DNA of 64,000 nucleotides, from NCBI RefSeq assembly GCF_030160295.1, contig NZ_BSOB01000018.1, positions 186,318 to 250,317 on the forward strand, read 5' to 3'. A program made the position numbers and the translations under genes. How positions within the stretch are numbered: the first letter of the stretch is position 1; each line of letters starts with the position of its first letter. The notes under the pieces were generated by a model that was not told the origin of the DNA, made no database searches, and worked only from the letters and a program-made list of their open reading frames with translations. The stretch is from Dyella acidisoli (lineage in GTDB: Bacteria > Pseudomonadota > Gammaproteobacteria > Xanthomonadales > Rhodanobacteraceae). Positions 35,946 to 44,273 of this stretch are shown piece by piece.

Positions 35946-37160
35946 TCATGCTTCTTCAGGCTCTGTCGTGTAATAGATCATCGCAACAGTCGGAAGAACA
36001 AACCCGATCCAGGATGTCAAAGGCCAGCCTCCCTGCGCGAACGACCACACACCTATCGCAGATCCCACGGCCCCGCCCATGAAAAACGTCGCAATATAGA
36101 GGCCGTTTAGGCGTCCGCGATACTCGGGGGGCAGAGTGAAAATAGCTCGCTGGCCGACTACGAAGTTCATGGAAACGCCGAAGTCCAGCACGATCGCTGA
36201 CAACACCAGGATGGCCAGCCGAATGGAAGTTCCGGATGTTCCCCAATGCGTCATCAGGAAAGACGACGCGACCGCGATGATGGCGAATCCGGTCAAGGAT
36301 CGGCCCCATCCTCTATCGGCAAGCCGGCCCGCGATCGGCGCTGCGATGGCACCTGCAACGCCCGCCAAGGCGAACCAAGCGATGCCCGCCTGCGTCAGAT
36401 GAAATTCCGGCCCTGCCAATAGCAGCGGCACGGTCGTCCAGAACAAACTGAAAACGGCAAACAGGCAGGTGTGATAAAGCGCGCGCCTGCGCAAAAGCGG
36501 AGTCTTTAGATAGAGCCTCGCCATCGATCTGAGCACGGCGCCGTACGTCAGGCCCGCAGGTGGTTGTCGCTGCGGCAGAAGTAGCGCCAATACGGTTGCG
36601 AGAATCGCCATGCCGCCCGCAGCCAGCGTGAACACCGTTCGCCAAGATCCGAGATTCGTCAAAAAGCTGGCCACTGGGCGCGCCAACATGATACCGAGCA
36701 TCAATCCGCTTACGACATTCCCGATGACATTGCCGCGAGCCGCTGGCGCGACGAGATGCGACGCATAGGGAATGACGATCTGTGATGCCACAGCACTTAT
36801 GCCGATGAAAAACATCGCCGCCATGAACGTCGACGCATCATCGGACATGCCGGCAACGATCAGCGCGAGCGTGCTGGCAATCAGTGCCGAAACAATCAGG
36901 CGCCGATTTTCGATGACATCCGTGAGCGGCACCACCAAGGCCAAACTTATGCCATACCCAAGCTGCGTCATCGTCACGATCAATCCGGCCGCTTGCGACG
37001 ATAGACCGAGCGCTGCGCTGATAGGTCCGACCAACGGTTGGACGTAGTAAAGGGTGGCGACAATCATCCCGCAAGCAGTCGCCAGGAGCAGCGTCGTCCA
37101 GGCCGGCAACGATGCTGGCGCTGAGTCGGTATCGAGCTGCTCTACGTATTTCGTATCCAT
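35946..37160 (-). CDS. MFS transporter (drug/sugar efflux type)
   Basis: The 404-residue product has 12 predicted membrane helices, the loop 2-3 motif (LVVPLTDVIENRRLI) and the central repetition of it (GPLADRG-like, GRLADRGWGR). It resembles the AraJ/NepI/YdeA type of exporters. It lies 53 bases downstream of the antiporter gene on the same strand, so it could be expressed with the oxidative cluster to the right and export its product, which is inference. Confidence 0.85.
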   Translation of the reverse strand: MDTKYVEQLDTDSAPASLPAWTTLLLATACGMIVATLYYVQPLVGPISAALGLSSQAAGLIVTMTQLGYGISLALVVPLTDVIENRRLIVSALIASTLALIVAGMSDDASTFMAAMFFIGISAVASQIVIPYASHLVAPAARGNVIGNVVSGLMLGIMLARPVASFLTNLGSWRTVFTLAAGGMAILATVLALLLPQRQPPAGLTYGAVLRSMARLYLKTPLLRRRALYHTCLFAVFSLFWTTVPLLLAGPEFHLTQAGIAWFALAGVAGAIAAPIAGRLADRGWGRSLTGFAIIAVASSFLMTHWGTSGTSIRLAILVLSAIVLDFGVSMNFVVGQRAIFTLPPEYRGRLNGLYIATFFMGGAVGSAIGVWSFAQGGWPLTSWIGFVLPTVAMIYYTTEPEEA

Positions 37161-37213
37161 GAGTCATTCGCCGGAGTAAATGATCGGTTGGCCAATCGTC
37201 GCGCCCCAGGCGC

Positions 37214-38425
37214 CTAACTCATCTTCGTTGCCAAAGTCGGATTCAGCGCGAGCTTCGAAGAAACCACTGGAACGGTAAGCATGGTGCTCACCAACGACAT
37301 GAGCAGCACGGCTGTAAAGGCCTCATTCGAAATCACGCCCTTATCCAGCAGCACATTGGCGAATACGATGGTGATCAGGGATTTCGATTGCAGCAGCCAA
37401 CCGATGATCGACGCCTCGCCCTCGCTCCATTTCAAGATGCGACCGGCAATGTGAATACCTACAAGCTTCCCGACCACCGCCGCTACCAGCATGAAACCGG
37501 CCACAATGAAGACCGCCGTGCCGCCGATGGACCAGGTAGTTTTGAGGCCGGTGCTGAGAAAGTAGACCGGCATCATGATCAGAAGAACGTAGTGCCTCAA
37601 TAGATCCATCTTCTTTTGATCAAACCAGCGCATGTCGATCACGACACCCGCCATGAATGCACCGACCATGAAGTGCAGACCCGACCACTCGGCCATGAAT
37701 GACACGCCCACCATCCAGATCAACGCGTAGAACCAACGATCCGCTTCTCCGACGGCGACCATGAGCTTCCGCAGGAATGCGGACGCCACGCCAAAGCCGA
37801 TTAGAAACAGCAGTTGCGTCTTGATACGCGGCAAATCCACCATGACCACCGCCAGAACCGACCAAATCAATAAATCATCAAGGCTTGCATAACGCAGGAC
37901 GCGCTGCCCCATGGGCTGCCGAAGCAGTTCCATCTTTTCCAGAAAAACGATCAGGACAGGCAGTGAAGTAATCGCACAAGACATGCCGATGGCCAGAATG
38001 AACTGCCAGTTCTCCGCGACCTGCCCGACCCATCCCGGGTGCTGCACCAAAAGCCATCCGACAACGGCGCCGAAAGACAACGGCACCCCCAATGCCAAGC
38101 CAGCGGTGACACTGCTTTCCTTTCTATGACGCCATACATTGCGCAGATCCAGTTCGACACCCGCCACAAATACGAACATCATGACGGCCCATGATGCGAT
38201 GCCGTTCAAATTGTGGATGGTCACTGGCGTGAATATGGCGTGGTAATAATCCTTGAAATAGGCACCGAGCACGCCAGGCCCGACAATGATGCCGGCGACG
38301 ATTTGTACAACCACCATGGGTGCAAAATATTCTGTCTTCAAATATCGCCATATCATGAAGGGCAGAATGAATATGATGAGCATGGCAATCAGGAAGGATT
38401 CCGGCTGAGTAATATTCGGTTCCAT
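37214..38425 (-). CDS. CPA2-type cation/proton antiporter
   Basis: The start is the ATG at 38425 (MEPNITQPESFLIAML), preceded by AAAAGGAG; 63 codons of unsupported sequence lie upstream. About 12 hydrophobic segments and the Na+/H+ exchanger-domain pattern (VQIVAGIIVGPGVLGAYF, VFVAGVELDL, GMSCAITSLPVLIVFLEKM, GAFMAGVVID) are seen. It exchanges Na+ or K+ for H+. A REP pair separates it from the operon to the right, so co-transcription is uncertain. Confidence 0.85.
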   Translation of the reverse strand: MEPNITQPESFLIAMLIIFILPFMIWRYLKTEYFAPMVVVQIVAGIIVGPGVLGAYFKDYYHAIFTPVTIHNLNGIASWAVMMFVFVAGVELDLRNVWRHRKESSVTAGLALGVPLSFGAVVGWLLVQHPGWVGQVAENWQFILAIGMSCAITSLPVLIVFLEKMELLRQPMGQRVLRYASLDDLLIWSVLAVVMVDLPRIKTQLLFLIGFGVASAFLRKLMVAVGEADRWFYALIWMVGVSFMAEWSGLHFMVGAFMAGVVIDMRWFDQKKMDLLRHYVLLIMMPVYFLSTGLKTTWSIGGTAVFIVAGFMLVAAVVGKLVGIHIAGRILKWSEGEASIIGWLLQSKSLITIVFANVLLDKGVISNEAFTAVLLMSLVSTMLTVPVVSSKLALNPTLATKMS

Positions 38426-38745
38426 AGTCAACTCCTTTTCCCGACAAACATAATCTGTCGCGCCGGTGACGCGCGCTGATGTGACATTGAGCTTGATATA
38501 GCTTGCGACCAAGGCGCTTCTTAGTGGTCTCAACAGAATCTTGAGCCCACCCGTGCTCGTCGTTATCTTTCGTATTGCCTTGTCGTCATCCCATTGGCGA
38601 AAGCTGGGATCCATCGTCTTCTACGCATCAAAGTCACTGGATCCCAGCTTTCGCTGGGATGACGAGCAAATGCCTTAGTGCCGACATTGGCGATTCCGCA
38701 ATCAGTCGACACCCGGTGTTTCATTAGAAACTTTAATAGCACCAA
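38426..38745. repeat. Intergenic region with REP-like pair
   Basis: Inverted arms CGTCATCCCATTGG (from 38584) and CCAGCTTTCGCTGGGATG (to 38664) form the same repeat type as at 49571. The rest of the 320 bases is the antiporter leader; no gene is seen. Confidence 0.65.
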
Positions 38746-39225
38746 TCAAATAAGCAGCGGACGATAACCACCGCCGAAAAAGACCAACGGTTTTCCTTCT
38801 GCATCCGTGGAAAACCCCTCGACGGCAGCGATCAGAATATCGTGATCGCCCGCCTCCATCTGTCCCCAGCTCTTGCATACGAAGTGGGCCAACGAACCTC
38901 TTATATAAGGCACACCTGATTCGGTACTTGAATAGTCATCCGGATGCATCGCATGCTCGCCCGGCTTCGCATAGCGCTGGGATATATGCGCCTGCTTGTC
39001 GGACAGGACACTTATCGTGTATCTGCCCAGCCGTGAAAAGAGTGGATAGCACATCGACTTCTTCTTGATACTCCATTGAACCAGCGATGGGCTCAGTGAG
39101 AGCGATGAAAAAGAGTTGATCGTCATGGCTATCGGGGCATTCGCTTCGCTCACCGCGGACACGACGCATATACCCGTCGTGAACCGCCCCAGGGCATTGC
39201 GATATTGCCGCTCATCAAGTTCCAT
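38746..39225 (-). CDS. Flavin reductase (FMN/FAD-binding, FRED type)
   Basis: The 159-residue product has the flavin-reductase-domain motifs RNALGRFTTGICVVSA at the N-terminus, IAMTINSFSSLSLSPS in the flavin-binding loop, and GDHDILIAAVEGFS near the end. It supplies reduced flavin from NAD(P)H. Its start overlaps the end of the halogenase-type gene by 11 bases, a sign that it is its partner. It is the last gene of the four-gene operon. Confidence 0.85.
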   Translation of the reverse strand: MELDERQYRNALGRFTTGICVVSAVSEANAPIAMTINSFSSLSLSPSLVQWSIKKKSMCYPLFSRLGRYTISVLSDKQAHISQRYAKPGEHAMHPDDYSSTESGVPYIRGSLAHFVCKSWGQMEAGDHDILIAAVEGFSTDAEGKPLVFFGGGYRPLLI

Positions 39226-40762
39226 GACGACGCTCTCTGGGCTCGTCGTACTCGACCATATTCAGTGGCCGCCGTGGATGCACGCTGTGCATTTCGGGGC
39301 TACCGTACTTCCTGAAGTTGAACGGCTTCATGTCCTCCCGTATGAACTTGGCGAGCGCCTCGACATCTTCGTCGCTCACCGTCTCATACTTGGAGTACTC
39401 CACGATCTTCGCGTAGATCGCCTCGAACTTCTGGACGAAGTCTTCGTCGCCCGCGCTCAACAGAAGGTGGTTGAGATCTACCGCCTTCCCGGCACCGCCC
39501 TTCTCAAGATAGGACTCGGTGCCCATGAAGCAGAAGAAGCAGTAGTTCTTGAAGATATCGAAGTGCTTGAACGACTTGTACATGCCATCCACCATCTTGG
39601 CGACGTGGAAGTATTCCTTCCGGATGGACAGCTCGTAATCAAGCAACAGCTTCTTGTCGAACTGCTTCTTGGGAAGCATGCGGTTGTGCAGAATGTCCAC
39701 CAGGCGATGGACAGACATGAACGTCGCCGCCAAGCCCGTGCTGAACCATGCATCGAGTGCATACGCCGAAGCAGGCAGCATGGCCCAACGGTCGCCGGCC
39801 AGCTCCTTGTTGATGAACTGAAGGCGGTTGGTCTTGATGAATGGCATCAAGGTTTCGCGGCCTTTCAGCATGTTGGAGATCATCGGATACTGGTCGATGA
39901 TTTCCCAAAATTCCGCTTCGCCTTCCTTGTCGTTCATGGGGTACAGATCGACATCGAGATTGACGCCAATACTGGTGACACCGTTATCAAACGGAATGAA
40001 CCAGAGCCAGCCACCGTCAAAGCAATGATGCTGTGTCGCGCGGGAGCGCGGCACCGGTGACAGATCAGGCTGTTTGGACGGGCAATTGTTGATCACCTCG
40101 TCAAACGATCCGATATCTTTGAAATGGCTGAAGATGCAGCGGCTTTTCAGCGGCGTGCCCACCGCTTCGCCTTGCAGCTTCAGGTTCTTCTTCTTGCCGA
40201 TCACCGAATTGAAACCCGTTGCATCCACGACGAAATCGCTGACCACGACATAGCTCTTGTCGTGCTTTTTGCAGGCAATGTCGACGCGATCGTCATGAAA
40301 CTCGATGTCTTCGACACTGGTTTCGTCGGAGTACTCGACGCCGTATTTGACGGCGACTTCCATCAGGTGTTTGTCCGACGCTGCTCGGTTGTACTGGGCG
40401 TCCACTTCCGGCGTCTGCACGATGACTTCAGGGAAGGCGCCGAATTGGCCCGGCTGCGTTTGCCCTTTCTGGTGGACGAAGTATTGGAACATTTCCTTTG
40501 GGCCGCAAAGAAATCCATCTTCGGACGCCTTGATGGCGTCATAGGTCGCCATCTCTTCAAGTTCGGGAATGTCATAGGTGCGGCTGATGAAGCGCATCTT
40601 CCTGCTCAACGCGGGCGTGCCGGATTCACCCAACGCAAATCGCGGATGCGTGCCGCGCTCAATAAGCAGAACCTTGTAGCCAAGCCTCTTCAATACGAGC
40701 GCACAAGCGCTTCCGCCCATACCGCTGCCAATAACGGTCACGTCATATCGTTTCATCATCAT
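39215..40762 (-). CDS. CmlS-like flavin-dependent halogenase or related oxidoreductase
   Basis: The 515-residue product has an FAD-binding Rossmann motif GSGMGGSACALVLKRLG at residues about 12-28. It has the segment HPRFALGESGTP, close to the RFAIGES motif of variant B halogenases such as CmlS, and GGWLWFIPFDNG, the WxWxIP motif characteristic of flavin-dependent halogenases. Such enzymes use FADH2, O2 and halide to make hypohalous acid for chlorination of carrier-protein-bound or free substrates. Variant B enzymes usually act on tethered substrates, and no carrier protein is encoded here. Alternatives are a monooxygenase or saturase of the same fold. Its neighbour downstream is a flavin reductase. 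Its start ATG follows AAAGGAC. Confidence 0.75.
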   Translation of the reverse strand: MMMKRYDVTVIGSGMGGSACALVLKRLGYKVLLIERGTHPRFALGESGTPALSRKMRFISRTYDIPELEEMATYDAIKASEDGFLCGPKEMFQYFVHQKGQTQPGQFGAFPEVIVQTPEVDAQYNRAASDKHLMEVAVKYGVEYSDETSVEDIEFHDDRVDIACKKHDKSYVVVSDFVVDATGFNSVIGKKKNLKLQGEAVGTPLKSRCIFSHFKDIGSFDEVINNCPSKQPDLSPVPRSRATQHHCFDGGWLWFIPFDNGVTSIGVNLDVDLYPMNDKEGEAEFWEIIDQYPMISNMLKGRETLMPFIKTNRLQFINKELAGDRWAMLPASAYALDAWFSTGLAATFMSVHRLVDILHNRMLPKKQFDKKLLLDYELSIRKEYFHVAKMVDGMYKSFKHFDIFKNYCFFCFMGTESYLEKGGAGKAVDLNHLLLSAGDEDFVQKFEAIYAKIVEYSKYETVSDEDVEALAKFIREDMKPFNFRKYGSPEMHSVHPRRPLNMVEYDEPRERRHGT

Positions 40763-40793
40763 GTCCTTTGGTTAACAGGTAGCCACCGGCCGT

Positions 40794-40816
40794 CTTCCGT
40801 CGCCGGGCGACGGAAG
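40794..40816 (-). other. Intra-operon hairpin between HDO and halogenase genes
   Basis: CTTCCGTCGC, loop CGG, GCGACGGAAG is a perfect 10-base stem in the 83-base gap between two operon genes. It has no U-run on the transcript strand, so it is not a terminator. It may be an mRNA processing or stability element. Confidence 0.55.
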
Positions 40817-40845
40817 TTCACCTTTCCAACGTTGTAGTCGGCGTA

Positions 40846-41856
40846 TTAAGCGACTTGCTCTTGCTGATCGACCCGATCAACCGAGGCGTGCCGTCCCTTC
40901 ATTTCCGCCCTGCGCTTGAGGATGCCCCTCACGATGCCGTCATAGACGCCAGCACGTGCAGCCAGCATGCGCATCGCAGCGATATAGACCTTCTTGAAGT
41001 CCTCGCGCGTCTTGATGTACGGAAGTCCCGCAGCAAACCAGCCGTCGCCGTGCGCTTCATCGCATTCGCAATGAACCACGAAGTACTTCAGCATCGGCTC
41101 CGTCAGTCCACGACGGCGGAAGTGCGCCAGCATGCGGCGCTGCTGAGCGGGAATTGAAAGTTCGAGCGCGCCCATGCCACCCAGACCGTACTGCAGGCCG
41201 TCTGCAAACCAGCACAGGGCCATCTTGGTATTGAGCAGGTGGAAGGTTTCGGGATTCCAATCTTCTTCGCGGGCACCACCGAAATAGTCCATCAGCGGTT
41301 CGTAGAGATTGGGATGCGCCTGTTCGAAGTCGCCCTGGCCGAATTCGTCATACAGATTTTCGTACAGCTCTTCACGCATCTGGAACGGCACAAAGAGGCT
41401 GTAAGCGGCCACATGAAGATGGAATCGCTGCATGTTGACGCGATAATTCGACAGGAAATACCTGATTTCCTCGCTGCTCAAATCATCGTTGTCAAAGTAT
41501 TTGAATAATTCATGGTTGTTGACCGGATGCTCATGGATCTTCGTCTTGAGCCAGGTGATGAACTCGGCCGGATCAGTGATTTGCACCGGGATTTCCGCCT
41601 TGGACAGCAATTCGTTTTCGACGCCCTCGACGATCGACCGGATCTTCCATTCCAGCTCGCCCCGCTTTGTTCCCAGCGCGAAGCCCTCAGACATGAGCTT
41701 TACGTTCAGATGGAAGAGCGTCTCCTGAAGCGCGCCCCACAATGCGGACTTCTTGTTGGAGATCGCCTCCCTGACGATGATGTCGAAATCACCGATGTGG
41801 CCAAGGGACTTGATCACATCGACCTTTGATTGAGGTTTGCTAGTCAGCTGATTCAT
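40846..41856 (-). CDS. Haem-oxygenase-like di-iron oxidase (HDO family)
   Basis: The 336-residue product has helices of the HDO/iron-containing redox enzyme family. Metal-ligand candidates are the glutamate of EELYENLYDEF, the histidine of EQAHPNLYEP, and the pair in HCECDEAHGDGW (aspartate-x-x-histidine spacing). Characterised family members include UndA (fatty acid decarboxylase to terminal alkene), BesC (chlorolysine cleavage), SznF (N-oxygenase) and RohS, so an oxidative C-C or C-N step is likely. N-terminal residues 1-90 are an extension not present in the shortest members. It lies 36 bases after the ligase gene and 83 before the halogenase gene. Substrate unknown. Confidence 0.75.
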   Translation of the reverse strand: MNQLTSKPQSKVDVIKSLGHIGDFDIIVREAISNKKSALWGALQETLFHLNVKLMSEGFALGTKRGELEWKIRSIVEGVENELLSKAEIPVQITDPAEFITWLKTKIHEHPVNNHELFKYFDNDDLSSEEIRYFLSNYRVNMQRFHLHVAAYSLFVPFQMREELYENLYDEFGQGDFEQAHPNLYEPLMDYFGGAREEDWNPETFHLLNTKMALCWFADGLQYGLGGMGALELSIPAQQRRMLAHFRRRGLTEPMLKYFVVHCECDEAHGDGWFAAGLPYIKTREDFKKVYIAAMRMLAARAGVYDGIVRGILKRRAEMKGRHASVDRVDQQEQVA

Positions 41857-41892
41857 ATATAGTCCATTTTGTTGAAATTAAGGGGAATAGCG

Positions 41893-43539
41893 TCAAACCA
41901 ATTTCAAAACGCGTGCATCTTCGGCCGATAGCCGCTTCATAACCTCGTCCTTCAGCATGCCTTTGATGACTTTTCCCGTAGCGGTTTTGGGAATGGCCGC
42001 CTCCAGGAAGTAACCAGGCACCTTGAAGTCCGGAAGATTTTTCTTGCAATGATCAAAGATGATTTTTTCGTCGACGTCGCCGTGGACGGATTTTTCATAA
42101 AACAGCGCGATAACCGGCTTTTGCCCTTTGCCGTCGACGCCAACGACAGCCACATCCTTAATGCCCGGTAATTGACTTGCGACATGTTCGATTTCCATGG
42201 ATGAAATGTTTTCCCATCCATAGGTGGTTTCGACGTAAATAAGATCTTTCAGTCGATCCTTGATTTCGAGGTATCCATCCGGATGCACGACGGCCATATC
42301 ACCGCTGTGAAACCATCCGTCCCTGAATACGGCGTCTGTCGCGGCAGGATTGTCAAAGTAGCCCTGCGCCACCGTATTGCCTGACATGAGCACCTCACCC
42401 AAGGACACACCGTCCCAGGGCACGTCATTCATGTCTTTATCCACTACCCTGAGCCCAACACCCGCATGGATGCCTGCAATACCTTGCCGCAATCGCAGCT
42501 TCACTTGGCTCTCGGTCGACAATTCGCTCCAATTCCCCTTGGCTTCGCAGACGACAAAGGGCCCGCAAGTCTCGTTCAAACCGTATTGATGGATCATGTT
42601 GACGCCCCGCCGTTTCATCGATTCGGTCAAATCAGGCGTCGGCGCCGCCCCGCCTGTCATGACGGTTAGCCCATCGAGGATGGACTCGTCGAATATCTCG
42701 TCCATCAGGTGCCGCAGAAGTCTCGGCGCACCGGCCATATGCGTGACTCCATGTGAAGTGATGCTCTGCTTCAGCGATTTCGCATTCAGCTGGACGATAT
42801 GCTCGTCCACCACCTGCCGTGCACCCACGGCGGTCGCCGCCCACATGTGCCCCCAGCCATTAACGTGGAACATCGGCAACGACCAGTAGTAGACCGATGA
42901 CAATGAGAGATTCATCATCATCACCTGGCCCAAGGCGTGCAGATAAGCGGCACGATGGCTGTAGACGACTCCTTTCGGATCACCGGTGGTGCCGGAGGTG
43001 AAGTTGATGGCGATGGGATCGTTTTCCGATCGAATGAACCGGTCCAGCGGAATATTCGAATCGAATTTATGTTGATCCACCTCAAATCGGTAATACCGGT
43101 TCTCGATGTGGCCTGATTCAATCGGCTCATCGATGGCCATCACGATATGGCTCGACAACTCCATGAATAAGTCACGATGCTGCTGAAGCAACGCGTTGCT
43201 CGCCAGAATGACTCTGGCGCCGCTGTATAGAATTTGATTCTTGATCGCTTGCGATGGAATCCACGGATTGAAGGAGACGATCACACCGCCGACAGCGGGA
43301 ATCGCGTAGTGAGCGGCTATCGACTGCGCGGAGTTGAGCGCCAGTAGCCCTACCCTATCGCCATAACCCACGCCCAAGTGCCGCAGCATCGTCGTCATGC
43401 GGCGAGTACGGCGAAGCAGTCCTCCGAAGTCCATCTGTCCGCTGGAGGATACGACCGCTACCTGATCCGAAAGGTATCGGCCGCATCGTTCCAAAAATGT
43501 CACTGGACTCAAGTTGGTGTAGCAGTGCGAATTCTTCAC
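41893..43539 (-). CDS. AMP-dependent acyl-CoA synthetase/ligase
   Basis: The 548-residue product has all the ANL-superfamily motifs: FTSGTTGDPKGVVYSH (P-loop), HQYGLNETCGP (A5), GWFHSGDMAVVHPDGYLEIK (A7/A8 hinge) and the catalytic lysine in IPKTATGKVIKG near the end. It activates a carboxylic acid as the adenylate and passes it to CoA or another acceptor. The start is GTG at 43537-43539, preceded by GAGGG. It is the first gene of the four-gene operon with an HDO, a halogenase-type enzyme and a flavin reductase. The acid substrate cannot be read; the binding pocket (WSLPMFHVNGWG) resembles medium or long chain ligases. Confidence 0.88.
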   Translation of the reverse strand: MKNSHCYTNLSPVTFLERCGRYLSDQVAVVSSSGQMDFGGLLRRTRRMTTMLRHLGVGYGDRVGLLALNSAQSIAAHYAIPAVGGVIVSFNPWIPSQAIKNQILYSGARVILASNALLQQHRDLFMELSSHIVMAIDEPIESGHIENRYYRFEVDQHKFDSNIPLDRFIRSENDPIAINFTSGTTGDPKGVVYSHRAAYLHALGQVMMMNLSLSSVYYWSLPMFHVNGWGHMWAATAVGARQVVDEHIVQLNAKSLKQSITSHGVTHMAGAPRLLRHLMDEIFDESILDGLTVMTGGAAPTPDLTESMKRRGVNMIHQYGLNETCGPFVVCEAKGNWSELSTESQVKLRLRQGIAGIHAGVGLRVVDKDMNDVPWDGVSLGEVLMSGNTVAQGYFDNPAATDAVFRDGWFHSGDMAVVHPDGYLEIKDRLKDLIYVETTYGWENISSMEIEHVASQLPGIKDVAVVGVDGKGQKPVIALFYEKSVHGDVDEKIIFDHCKKNLPDFKVPGYFLEAAIPKTATGKVIKGMLKDEVMKRLSAEDARVLKLV

Positions 43540-43683
43540 ATCGTTCCCTCAATGCAAGGTGGATGAACAAGCATCATCCTGTTCGTTACTACTCGACGCT
43601 TTGAACACTCAGCACGCGGCGTCACGCCTCTTTCAGAGCAAGCCCGAGCGACCTGCTCTATTAGGTACGCCTGTGATGATTCG

Positions 43684-44178
43684 TTACTTGACCAAACTTC
43701 CTTCGATCGCCTTGACGCCAGCGGCAGCGCACGCCTCGTCTTTATCTCCACCAGGTGCGCCACCGACACCGAGTGCCGCAACAATGCGTCCGTTGTCTTT
43801 GATGGCCACTGCACCAGGCAGCAACGCAATATTCGGAATGGTCAGGAAGGATGCTTCGCTCGGCTTTCCATTGAAGGCCGCTGCCGCTTCCGAACTGGTG
43901 TTGAATTTGAATACCGGGCCCAGCGTGACCACCGTGTACGCTTTGCGGAACGCCGTATCTTTGGTGTGAACGGTGCTCATGTCCCCTCTCAGGAAGACAC
44001 GCAATTCGCCGCTGGCATCCACGACGGCCGCGCCTACGTGATAACCCTTTGCCTCACAGGATTTCACCGCCTCTTGCGCAGCTTGCAATGCGGTATTCAT
44101 GGAGAGCGTGTAGTCCTGGGAATAAGCGCTGCCGCATACCAGCAGCACAGCGGCCATCAACAGCGTGACGCGCGTCAT
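43684..44178 (-). CDS. Exported GlcG/HbpS-like protein
   Basis: The 164-residue product starts with a signal peptide (VTLLMAAVLLVCGSAYSQD). The rest is a single GlcG/HbpS domain (ALQAAQEAVKSCEAKGYHVG, DTAFRKAYTVVTLG, GVGGAPGGDKDEACAAAG). HbpS from Streptomyces binds haem or iron; other members are of unknown function. It is on the same strand as the cytochrome-like gene upstream (95-base gap) and the ligase downstream (144-base gap), so it could belong to the same transcript. Confidence 0.82.
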   Translation of the reverse strand: MTRVTLLMAAVLLVCGSAYSQDYTLSMNTALQAAQEAVKSCEAKGYHVGAAVVDASGELRVFLRGDMSTVHTKDTAFRKAYTVVTLGPVFKFNTSSEAAAAFNGKPSEASFLTIPNIALLPGAVAIKDNGRIVAALGVGGAPGGDKDEACAAAGVKAIEGSLVK

Positions 44179-44273
44179 ACCTACCTCCGCAAATGGTTAT
44201 CTATAGACGTGCCGATCAGTGATGCGAATCCGTTCAAATCAAAAAACACGAGCTTTTATGTCGCGCCGTTCAC

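Noticed and set aside
39116..40060. Plus-strand open frame of 314 codons over the halogenase-type gene
   Set aside because: It is antisense to a clearly coding gene with FAD motifs and has no recognisable domain; it is a shadow of high-GC coding DNA.
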